Below are positions 7,865 to 13,382 of a stretch of DNA of 13,382 nt, piece after piece. Numbering within the stretch: position 1 is the stretch's first letter; each line of letters starts with the position of its first letter. The stretch comes from Dehalococcoidia bacterium (GTDB taxonomy: Bacteria; Chloroflexota; Dehalococcoidia; GIF9; AB-539-J10): assembly GCA_030606165.1 (NCBI GenBank), contig JAUWGZ010000037.1, positions 1 to 13,382 on the forward strand. The letters run 5' to 3'. The position numbers and the translations under genes are program-made. Below the pieces are notes generated by a model. That model saw only the letters and a program-made list of their open reading frames with translations. It searched no databases and had not been told where the DNA came from.

Positions 7865-8793
7865 TATGTGACAAATCTGGGGCGAGGCAAAAGACCAGCC
7901 GCTTCTACTATCTCGGGCACTGCTTCCTCCCACTCGATAGCCATGAGATGAATACCCGCCACACCTTCAATTTGACGCACCTGATCAATAATGTCAATGC
8001 AAAGCTGGATACCCTCCTTAGACACTTGCTCCTTAGGTACTCCTTGCAGCCGTTCAATAACGCTGTCAGGCACATCCATTCCGGGAACTCTGGTCTTCAT
8101 ATATTTTGCAGCACCCACTGACTTTATGGGAGCAACACCGGCAAGTATCTTTACTTTCTCGTGTAATCCTCTGTCCCGTACCATCTTCATCCATTCAGCG
8201 AACTTATCCACATTGTAGATAATCTGAGTTTGGATGAAATCTGCCCCTGCTGCCACTTTCTTAGCAAGACGTGCCACCCTGAACTCGAAAGGGTCAGCAA
8301 AAGGATTAGCAGCAGCTCCAATGAAGAGACGAGGCTCAACTGCCATCTCTTCGCCACACTGGAACTTTCTTTCGTCTCGCATGTCTTTCACCATCTTAAC
8401 CAGTTGAATAGAATCAACATCGTAAACACCCTTAGCCATAGGATGATTACCGAATTTCTGGTGGTCGCCTGTGAGACACAACATGTTATTTATGCCCAGT
8501 GCTGCGATACCCAAAACATCCATTTGAAGGGCAATGCGATTGCGGTCACGGCAGGTCATCTGGACAATAGGGTCTAAACCCTCTCCTTTACCGATAAGGC
8601 AAGCTGCCCAAGATGCCATACGCACTACAGCAGTCTGTCCATCGGTGACATTAAAAGCATCTACATGACCTTTGAGTATCTTTGCTTTTCTTCTAACTAT
8701 CTCAGAGTCAGCGCTCTGTGGTGGTCCTAATTCTCCCGTGACAGCAAACTGTCCAGCCTCTAGCACCCGTTCCAAATTACTTTGCGTCTTCAT
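7864..8793 (-). CDS. metF: Methylenetetrahydrofolate reductase MetF
   Basis: Flavoprotein that reduces 5,10-methylene-tetrahydrofolate to 5-methyl-tetrahydrofolate, the last step of the methyl branch of the Wood-Ljungdahl pathway before transfer to the corrinoid protein. The 309 residues match the usual single TIM-barrel length. Visible signatures: TGELGPP with Glu21 at the catalytic-acid position, NVTDGQ (48-53), QMTCRDRNR (78-86), NMLCLTGDH (103-111), GAAANPF (159-165), GADFIQTQIIYNVDKF (183-198) and AGVAPIKS (218-225). The start ATG has AGGAGG about six bases upstream. It follows the second metV-like gene by 25 nt and overlaps the DUF3786 start by one base. In acetogens such as Moorella, MetF works with MetV, an Fe-S/zinc partner, and with other electron-transfer subunits rather than as a lone NAD(P)H enzyme; two MetV-like genes immediately upstream fit that type. 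Confident family assignment; the electron donor is not shown by the sequence. Confidence 0.94.
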   Translation of the reverse strand: MKTQSNLERVLEAGQFAVTGELGPPQSADSEIVRRKAKILKGHVDAFNVTDGQTAVVRMASWAACLIGKGEGLDPIVQMTCRDRNRIALQMDVLGIAALGINNMLCLTGDHQKFGNHPMAKGVYDVDSIQLVKMVKDMRDERKFQCGEEMAVEPRLFIGAAANPFADPFEFRVARLAKKVAAGADFIQTQIIYNVDKFAEWMKMVRDRGLHEKVKILAGVAPIKSVGAAKYMKTRVPGMDVPDSVIERLQGVPKEQVSKEGIQLCIDIIDQVRQIEGVAGIHLMAIEWEEAVPEIVEAAGLLPRPRFVT

Positions 8794-8818
8794 AAATCCC
8801 TCCTAATGTTGCTCTTTA

Positions 8819-9550
8819 TCATACTCCCAATGTTTCTATTACCTTCTTCGTCCCCTTCAATTCCTCCAGCAGGTTGATGGGTTCAACCTCTAAGCTGCGT
8901 GGTCTTATTGCTTTACTCCAATCATGCGGTTCTTGTATTTCCGACAGCTCATCAAGTTCACCAAATTTCCCTAACCTCTTATAGATCATGACCCAAGCAC
9001 AGTCCCGTGTAGGGTCTACTTCACACTTGCCATCCGTAGTTGTTCCGCCACACGGGCCATTTAACAACCCCTTGGGACATTGTACCAGTGGACAAATACC
9101 AGCAGTCCTCCCAAGTTCGCATTCTCCGCAGGCTTGGCATTCCTCTTTGAACTTGCTAGGTCCTCCACTGGAAAACCCAAGGGCGTTGTTTGATGGATAC
9201 ATAGGCTTTACGATACCCATTTCTTCTTCCAAATATCCTCGCACTGCTTGCGCACCATCACCGCAACTCTGCATTAATATGGCGTCGCATTTCTCTATCT
9301 CTCCCCTGTGCTCCTTCAAAAACATGGAGGACATAGGAATGTAGCAGGCAAATACGGCGAAAGGTAATCCAATTTTACCTACGATCTCCTTCCCCTCTTT
9401 TGTCAGTTTCTCTGCCATCTCATCCACGTCTTTTATGCCACCTGTGTGAAAGACTGTAGCGCATCCTCCGCACCCCATCAGAAATATCCTCTCTTTACCT
9501 TCAAGATATCCTAGGATCTCCTCAAAAGGTTTTTGGACTTGTGCATTCAT
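8819..9550 (-). CDS. metV: MetV-like methylenetetrahydrofolate reductase partner protein, long copy
   Basis: Cysteine-rich partner of MetF (methylene-tetrahydrofolate reductase C-terminal family), thought to carry zinc and Fe-S clusters and to deliver electrons to the flavin of MetF. The start at 9550 has GAGGAGG six bases upstream and gives 243 residues; the ORF is open 44 codons further, but that part overlaps the preceding gene and looks non-coding. The N-terminal domain has GCGGC (C27, C30) plus C69, C88 and C96. The C-terminal domain has CQACGEC (C138, C141, C144), CPLVQC (C153, C158), NGPCGG (C167), C176 and C184, with the KCEVDP motif. The tail after HDWSKAIRPRS continues about 25 residues. 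It resembles the upstream paralogue along its whole length, so the pair came from a duplication. It lies 25 nt before metF. Which of the two copies is the true MetV partner cannot be told from sequence; this one is adjacent to metF and more complete. Confidence 0.86.
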   Translation of the reverse strand: MNAQVQKPFEEILGYLEGKERIFLMGCGGCATVFHTGGIKDVDEMAEKLTKEGKEIVGKIGLPFAVFACYIPMSSMFLKEHRGEIEKCDAILMQSCGDGAQAVRGYLEEEMGIVKPMYPSNNALGFSSGGPSKFKEECQACGECELGRTAGICPLVQCPKGLLNGPCGGTTTDGKCEVDPTRDCAWVMIYKRLGKFGELDELSEIQEPHDWSKAIRPRSLEVEPINLLEELKGTKKVIETLGV

Positions 9551-9556
9551 TTCTTT

Positions 9557-9563
9557 CCTCCTC
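9557..9563 (-). promoter_or_regulatory. Ribosome binding site deciding the start of the long metV copy
   Basis: GAGGAGG on the minus strand, six bases before the ATG at 9550. It argues for the 243-residue form and against the earlier in-frame ATG at 9682, which lies within the preceding gene. Confidence 0.75.
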
Positions 9564-9633
9564 AATAATTTATGTATTCGACATATGAGGCGAGGTAACT
9601 CATAAGGACTACCTCTCTCACGTGCAATGGCAT

Positions 9634-10284
9634 TTAGGAAAGCCTCTTTACAGGTGGCCCTGATGTAAGGCTCACACTCCAATTCTTTGGTGTCACAAGC
9701 CTTTCCAATTTATCAAGTTGTCCTAGTTTGGCAAGACGATCGACAATCTGTTGCCAGACGCAAGGTATATCCGGATCAACTTCACACTTACCACCTTGTG
9801 AGCCACCACAGGGACCATTGAGCAGATGCTTGGAACATCGGGCAATAGGACAGAGGCCGCCAGTAAACTCCAGCACACAATCACCACACTCAAGGCAGCG
9901 CTCCGCTTCCTTCCACTCGGCATGAGCACCACCTGAGGACAGAGTGTTGCAGCCAGGATGCACTACCTTATCCACTAATTCCGCTACAGTCTGCACTCCA
10001 GCCCCATCGGTCAGAACCAAGATAGAATCGGCAGCAGCAACTTCCTTTTTATAAGCTCTGAGTTTCAACCTCGACAATGCAGCATCACACAGCATGTCAA
10101 CAACCACAGAACCGGTAACGGTCTTACCTTTTTCCTGCAAAGTGTTTGCCATTTCCTCTACCTGTTTCTCTCCTCCACTCCCCCAACCCTCAGCACAACC
10201 CTTACAACCGATGAGAAAGATATTCTTATCCCCCTCAAGATAGCTTAGGATTTCTTCGATTGGTTTTTGTTCTGAAATCAGCAT
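9634..10284 (-). CDS. MetV-like protein, short copy
   Basis: Second member of the methylene-tetrahydrofolate reductase C-terminal (MetV-like) family, 216 residues. The two halves seen in the neighbour are both present: IFLIGCKGCAE (C27, C30) with C66 in the first, and CLECGDC (C130, C133, C136), CPIARC (C145, C150), NGPCGG (C159), KCEVDP (C167) and C175 in the second. Cysteine pairs that probably bind metal are conserved between the two copies, but this copy lacks the equivalents of C88 and C96, and it stops soon after PKNWSVS, without the RPR motif and tail of the other. The start has GGAGAGGAAAA just upstream and lies 25 nt after the protease gene. The stop is followed by an 83-nt spacer with no feature I can support other than the next ribosome site. 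It may be an electron-transfer adaptor between hydrogenase and MetF, or a second MetV of changed specificity; both are inference. Confidence 0.83.
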   Translation of the reverse strand: MLISEQKPIEEILSYLEGDKNIFLIGCKGCAEGWGSGGEKQVEEMANTLQEKGKTVTGSVVVDMLCDAALSRLKLRAYKKEVAAADSILVLTDGAGVQTVAELVDKVVHPGCNTLSSGGAHAEWKEAERCLECGDCVLEFTGGLCPIARCSKHLLNGPCGGSQGGKCEVDPDIPCVWQQIVDRLAKLGQLDKLERLVTPKNWSVSLTSGPPVKRLS

Positions 10285-10309
10285 TTTTCCTCTCCTTTAC
10301 ACCCTCACC

Positions 10310-10780
10310 TTATTCCTCTCCCTCGAGGGGGAGATTAGCGGAGGTATTAAGTTCTGCCAAAATGGCATCTATTATCTGAGGCATTTTCTCTTGAAGCTCC
10401 GGCGATAATTCTAACCCCCAGTTAATATCCCTGGGTTCGACCCCAATAATGACAGCTTCACCTGTTTTATGCCAAAGCTGCATTAACATTAAGCTATCCA
10501 CTGAGCCCACATCGTGAAGGGACAGAAATAGCTTTTGCTCTAGAGTTATATCCTCAAGGTGAAAACGGTAAATTTGTCCAGGCGTTCCCCCACCCTTAAC
10601 AGCATCCACTATGACCAATTTATCAGCACCTTCAAGAAACTGCACTACATCGGGGCATGTCCCCCCATCTATTATTTCCACATCGGGGAGAGGGATTCCC
10701 TCCAAGGCATGTACCACATGACAACCAATCCCTTCGTCTCTCAACAAGACATTCCCTATTCCCAGAACAAATTTTCCCAT
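10310..10780 (-). CDS. hyaD: [NiFe] hydrogenase maturation endopeptidase (peptidase M52, HyaD/HybD family)
   Basis: Protease that removes the C-terminal extension of the hydrogenase large subunit after nickel insertion. Its likely substrate is encoded directly upstream and carries such an extension. The start is taken at the ATG at 10780, giving 156 residues beginning MGKFVLGIGNVLLRDEGIG, the normal N-terminus of the family, with AGAGGAAA upstream. An ATG at 10834 would add 18 residues with no family match and overlap the large-subunit gene. The nickel-sensing residues known from E. coli HybD have counterparts here: Glu16 in RDEG, Asp59 in IVDAVKGG and His89 in SLHDVG. The last residues, PLEGEE, and the stop codon are encoded by a G/C-rich palindromic repeat, so the C-terminus appears to have been changed by repeat insertion. 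It starts 25 nt after the large-subunit stop and clearly belongs to the same transcript. Confidence 0.92.
   Translation of the reverse strand: MGKFVLGIGNVLLRDEGIGCHVVHALEGIPLPDVEIIDGGTCPDVVQFLEGADKLVIVDAVKGGGTPGQIYRFHLEDITLEQKLFLSLHDVGSVDSLMLMQLWHKTGEAVIIGVEPRDINWGLELSPELQEKMPQIIDAILAELNTSANLPLEGEE
10316..10333. repeat. Palindromic repeat overlapping the 3' end of the protease gene
   Basis: CTCTCCCTCGAGGGGGAG is self-complementary over nine base pairs with one T-G wobble and no loop. It lies in a longer stretch (about 10298-10335) that resembles the short G/C-rich intergenic repeats many bacterial genomes hold in many copies; copy number cannot be checked here. It encodes the last residues of the protease. 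As RNA it would fold into a hairpin just before the stop codon, with no U tract, so I do not call it a terminator. Confidence 0.5.
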
Positions 10781-10805
10781 TCCTGAACTTTCCTCTAAAT
10801 TTTTA

Positions 10806-12365
10806 CTAACAAACCCTAAATTTCCCCAGGTCATGCCCTTTGGGATTGAGCAAATGTACAGAACAGGCGAGACAAGGGTCGAAGGCCCTCACGATGCGCA
10901 CTATCTCAAAGGGATTAGCCTCATCCTTTATCTTGGTGCCAGTGATAGCCTGCTCCAAGGGTCCAGGTTGGTCTTTATCATCCCTGGGAGAAATATTCCA
11001 GGTAGAAGGGGTAATGACCTGGTAATTAGCAATCTTGCCTTCTTTTATTTCTATCCAGTGTCCGAGGGCACCCCTCGCCGCACCGACCAGTCCCATTCCA
11101 GTAGCTTCTTCTGGGAGTTCGTAGCTTACGTAGGCTGGCTCACCTGGCTTAAGCTCTAAAATCCAGTCGGCCATAGCATCGGCTATGAGTTTAGTCTCCA
11201 AGGCTCGAGCAAGATTACGCCCCATGACAGAAAACATCTTATCGGGGCTTATATTTGCCTGGGATAAGGCAGAATCAACCAGGCTCTTGACTCCGGGATT
11301 GCCTCCGACATAGTTGACCATAATTCGAGCCAGTGGCCCAGCTTCAAAAACCGCCTTACCATAGCGAGGTGATTTTATCCAGGAATAAGCACCTTTCTTT
11401 TCTTCTTCGGGAACAACATCTCCCTGGGAGGGATGTCTGCCGCTGATAGAATCGGCATACCAGGAGTGCTTTACCTCTTCAGTAATTTTGGCTGGATCTA
11501 ATTCGTTGAACTTAAGACTGGTAGAGGTGATCCCTGACTTAAAAAATCTTTTCTTCTTGGTGAGGTCTGGTTTCTTTCCATCCAGCTCATAAGAGCCATA
11601 AGCAAGTAAATTTCCACAGCCACGACCAATCTCAAAATAATCTGAGTAAACCTGGGCCACCGCCAGCACGTCTGGGAGGTAAACATTATCAATAAACTCC
11701 TGAAGCTCCTTCAACCTCCACAGGAAGGATGTGATATTGTCAACCGTGGGTACAGAAGCAACTCCACCGGGCATTACGCCCATGTTGTGAGGCATCTTAC
11801 CACCGAACAAGGCAAGCATCTCCTGGCTTTTACGACGCATGTCGAATGCCGCGACATAGTGCGCTACCGCCTGTTCATTAGCTTCGCCGGGCAGGCGATA
11901 ATCACCTTCATAACGAGGTACAAAAGGCCCCAGTTCCCCACGAGCAATAAAGCTTTTTATTGAATTTAAGGCGGGATTATTCCCTTCATACTTTGCTAAT
12001 TTAGCCACATCTACATAGTCAAGAGCCACTAAGTGATAGAAATGAAGGATGTGGTCAGCGATATGGGCTGCTCCGAGAATTAGATTGCGGATAATTCTGC
12101 CGTTGTCGGGGATTTTGTCGGCGATGCCGAAAGCACTATCCAAGTTTAAAGCAGCGGCAGTAGAATGACTTGTCGGGCAAACTCCACAAATACGTTGAGC
12201 TATCCGCTGGGCATCACGGGGGTCCCTGCCCTTCATGATTAGCTCTAAGCCGCGGAACAGCATCCCCGAACTCTTAGCCTCCTTCACCTTGCCACCCTCG
12301 ACTACTGCCTCCACCTTGAGATGTCCTTCAATACGAGTTACTGGATCGATTATAATCTTGCCCAT
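10806..12365 (-). CDS. hyaB: [NiFe] hydrogenase large (catalytic) subunit, group 1-like
   Basis: Holds the NiFe(CN)2CO active site for H2 oxidation or evolution. The start is the ATG at 12365 (MGKIIIDPVTRIEGH), giving 519 residues, because AGGAGG lies nine bases upstream and the family N-terminus begins here; an in-frame ATG at 12467 would overlap the small-subunit gene by about 100 nt. The N-terminal nickel motif is RICGVCPTSH (C60, C63) and the C-terminal one DPCLACSVH (C498, C501), ending at His504. A 15-residue extension follows His504, the segment removed by the M52 protease encoded next. Both nickel motifs have ordinary cysteines and no selenocysteine. Overall sequence (FRGLELIMKGRDPRDAQRIAQRIC, in part) is like group 1 uptake enzymes rather than F420- or methyl viologen-reducing groups. 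The small-subunit stop is four bases upstream, so the subunits are made in a coupled manner. Confidence 0.94.
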   Translation of the reverse strand: MGKIIIDPVTRIEGHLKVEAVVEGGKVKEAKSSGMLFRGLELIMKGRDPRDAQRIAQRICGVCPTSHSTAAALNLDSAFGIADKIPDNGRIIRNLILGAAHIADHILHFYHLVALDYVDVAKLAKYEGNNPALNSIKSFIARGELGPFVPRYEGDYRLPGEANEQAVAHYVAAFDMRRKSQEMLALFGGKMPHNMGVMPGGVASVPTVDNITSFLWRLKELQEFIDNVYLPDVLAVAQVYSDYFEIGRGCGNLLAYGSYELDGKKPDLTKKKRFFKSGITSTSLKFNELDPAKITEEVKHSWYADSISGRHPSQGDVVPEEEKKGAYSWIKSPRYGKAVFEAGPLARIMVNYVGGNPGVKSLVDSALSQANISPDKMFSVMGRNLARALETKLIADAMADWILELKPGEPAYVSYELPEEATGMGLVGAARGALGHWIEIKEGKIANYQVITPSTWNISPRDDKDQPGPLEQAITGTKIKDEANPFEIVRIVRAFDPCLACSVHLLNPKGHDLGKFRVC

Positions 12366-12369
12366 TAAT

Positions 12370-13233
12370 TCAAACCTCCTCTGGCAAAGCAGCTTCGCTA
12401 GTTTTTTCATAAAGCGGGGATATGTCAAAGAACCCGGGCTCGGTGCAGCCAATACAAGTGGCACCACAGCCTACGCACCAACTAACCTTGTTGTTCCACA
12501 ACCTCAGAGGACAATCGGCATGGGTTATAGGTCCCCTACACCCTAATTCATAATTGCACCCGGGATCGCCGAATTTTTTGGCAAACTTATTCTCATCGTA
12601 GTAGGCTCGTCGTGGACAGTTCTCGTGGATAGTTTGCCCATAAAAAGCCTTAGGACGCCCAAGCTCATCCAAATCCTCCGGCTTCGGCAGACCGGAAAGC
12701 AGGATGCTTGCCAAAGTGCCCACAAACCAATCAGGGTGTGGTGGACAACCGGGGATATTTACCGACGGAGTATTGATGCCCTTGGCTTGAAGAACTTCAC
12801 CGACGCCGCGACACTGAGTAGGGTTGGGGTAGGCAGCGGGAATTCCCCCAAAAGCAGCGCAGCTACCCAAAGCAATGACTACTAAGGCATCCTTGGCCAA
12901 TGTTTCAACCCATGATTTCATGGTCATTGGCTTACCATCCTTCTCACCAAACACCCCATGGATACCACCTTTAGCAGTGGGTATAGCCCCTTCTACAATC
13001 AGGATGTAACCTCCCTTTTTCTTCCGTGAGGTATCCACCATAACTTCGATGGCAGGCGCTCCTGCCCCTGCCATTACAGTAGGATGGAACCTTAGATTTA
13101 TATGACTGCCCGGGAGCACTTCATCAATTAAGAGGTTTTTAATAGAGGGATTTATAACATTGAGAAGAGAGACTGAGCAGCCGGTACATCCAGCGGCTTG
13201 TAACCATACCGCCGGGTATTCTTTTGTATCCAT
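12370..13233 (-). CDS. hyaA: [NiFe] hydrogenase small subunit, no signal peptide
   Basis: Electron-transfer subunit with three Fe-S clusters leading from the NiFe site. The 287 residues start directly with the hydrogenase fold (VWLQAAGCTGCS). An in-frame TGA lies three codons before the ATG, so no Tat signal can be added; the complex should stay in the cytoplasm. Proximal cluster ligands: C16, C19, C125, C163. Distal: H203, C206, C226, C232. Medial: C241, C260, C263, and C253, which replaces the proline (SWC instead of WP) that most group 1 enzymes have and that goes with a [3Fe-4S] medial cluster. A [4Fe-4S] cluster is therefore predicted. C256 is an extra nearby cysteine. There is no C-terminal membrane anchor. 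A GGTGAGGA ribosome site precedes the ATG. The last codons (Glu-Glu-Val) form the ribosome site of the large subunit. The physiological electron acceptor is not encoded within view. Confidence 0.94.
   Translation of the reverse strand: MDTKEYPAVWLQAAGCTGCSVSLLNVINPSIKNLLIDEVLPGSHINLRFHPTVMAGAGAPAIEVMVDTSRKKKGGYILIVEGAIPTAKGGIHGVFGEKDGKPMTMKSWVETLAKDALVVIALGSCAAFGGIPAAYPNPTQCRGVGEVLQAKGINTPSVNIPGCPPHPDWFVGTLASILLSGLPKPEDLDELGRPKAFYGQTIHENCPRRAYYDENKFAKKFGDPGCNYELGCRGPITHADCPLRLWNNKVSWCVGCGATCIGCTEPGFFDISPLYEKTSEAALPEEV
12375..12381 (-). promoter_or_regulatory. Ribosome binding site of the hydrogenase large subunit, inside the small-subunit gene
   Basis: GAGGAGG on the minus strand is also the Glu-Glu-Val coding end of the small subunit and lies nine bases before the large-subunit ATG at 12365. 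It decides that start and ties translation of the two subunits together. Confidence 0.75.
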
Positions 13234-13255
13234 AAGTCCTCACCTGCCTTTCGAC

Positions 13256-13300
13256 TTATTTTCGCAAATCCTCCACCAAGGAGGATATTTTCTCAATCAT
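13256..13300 (-). CDS. Possible 14-residue ORF between the upstream gene and the hydrogenase
   Basis: ATG overlaps the stop of the upstream gene by ATGA; the ORF ends at TAA, 22 nt before the hydrogenase small-subunit start. The peptide, MIEKISSLVEDLRK, looks like a short amphipathic helix. It might be a true mini-ORF keeping ribosomes moving into the hydrogenase genes, or the displaced end of the upstream protein after a one-base shift: joined to the upstream tail VKEVAEGLRL it would make one continuous helix. No good ribosome site is present. A seven-pair inverted repeat (13268-13274 with 13280-13286) lies inside it. Confidence 0.25.
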   Translation of the reverse strand: MIEKISSLVEDLRK

Positions 13301-13382
13301 AAACGTAAGCCTTCAGCTACTTCTTTCACCTTTAATTGAAGGGGAGATTCTTGGGGGAGTTCAGTTACGGGTCTTCCCTTCA
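13297..13382 (-). CDS. C-terminal tail of an unidentified protein, cut by the window edge
   Basis: A minus-strand frame is open from the right edge to TGA at 13297 and gives 27 residues that read like ordinary protein: it starts KGRPVTELPQ, continues ESPLQLK and ends VKEVAEGLRL. Other minus-strand frames of this stretch contain stops. The short distance and the same strand suggest it is the preceding gene of the hydrogenase operon, so the operon promoter lies outside the window. Too little is visible to name a family. Part of it (about 13337-13350) resembles the palindromic repeat at the end of the protease gene. Confidence 0.5.
   Translation of the reverse strand, partial: KGRPVTELPQESPLQLKVKEVAEGLRL

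Noticed and set aside
9551..9682. N-terminal extension of the long metV copy, or a frameshifted tail of the short copy
   Set aside because: The extension overlaps the preceding gene, and reading the spacer in all three frames did not recover the missing DWS...RPR tail.
12366..12467. Longer large-subunit start at 12467
   Set aside because: The extra 34 residues overlap the small-subunit gene and have no family match, while the ATG at 12365 has a strong ribosome site and the family N-terminus.
13268..13286. ATCCTCC-ACCAA-GGAGGAT hairpin as a transcription terminator before the hydrogenase
   Set aside because: Seven base pairs only, no U tract on the minus strand, and it lies inside a tiny ORF between genes that seem to be cotranscribed.
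1..13382. CRISPR array, tRNA, rRNA, transposase or integrase
   Set aside because: No regularly spaced repeats, no cloverleaf-like stretches in the gaps and no mobile-element protein motifs were seen.

Overview
This window is a stretch of one-carbon and hydrogen metabolism genes, almost all on the minus strand. It suggests a strict anaerobe with the methyl branch of the Wood-Ljungdahl (reductive acetyl-CoA) pathway. Gene content supports that directly: formate dehydrogenase, MetF with MetV partners, a [NiFe] hydrogenase and a MobA for the molybdenum/tungsten cofactor. Taxonomy cannot be settled from the sequence. The moderate G+C, strong AGGAGG ribosome sites, MetF/MetV/DUF3786 grouping and NuoF-GltD fusion would fit an uncultured Chloroflexota (Dehalococcoidia-like) or another acetogen-like or syntrophic lineage.

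Layout, right to left in the direction of minus-strand transcription. (1) At the right edge is the C-terminal tail of an unidentified gene, followed by a 14-codon ORF overlapping it by ATGA. (2) A [NiFe] hydrogenase small subunit without signal peptide, its large subunit and its C-terminal-processing protease. (3) Two tandem MetV-like cysteine-rich proteins, the methylenetetrahydrofolate reductase MetF, and a DUF3786 protein that starts inside the metF stop codon. Groups 1-3 have gaps of about 80 nt or less and read as one operon. (4) A 212-nt intergenic stretch with a candidate promoter and small repeats. (5) A second operon: NuoE-like subunit, a 1013-residue NuoF-GltD fusion, a 924-residue cysteine-type formate dehydrogenase catalytic subunit, and a possible 32-residue ORF coupled to its stop codon. 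(6) On the plus strand, converging from the left edge, the 3' part of mobA.

How they may work together (inference): the formate dehydrogenase complex interconverts CO2 and formate. Its flavoprotein subunit has both an NADH-type FMN site and an NADPH-type FAD site, so it could couple formate to both pyridine nucleotides or bifurcate electrons. MobA supplies the guanine dinucleotide form of the pterin cofactor used by the formate dehydrogenase. The hydrogenase is predicted to be cytoplasmic and is encoded together with MetV/MetF, so H2 could help feed the reduction of methylene- to methyl-tetrahydrofolate, directly or through a carrier.

No rRNA, tRNA, CRISPR array, insertion sequence or replication origin was seen. 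The points most worth a second look are the NuoF-GltD fusion, the hydrogenase/MetV/MetV/MetF linkage, the Pro-to-Cys change at the hydrogenase medial cluster, and the two very short ORFs overlapping stop codons.
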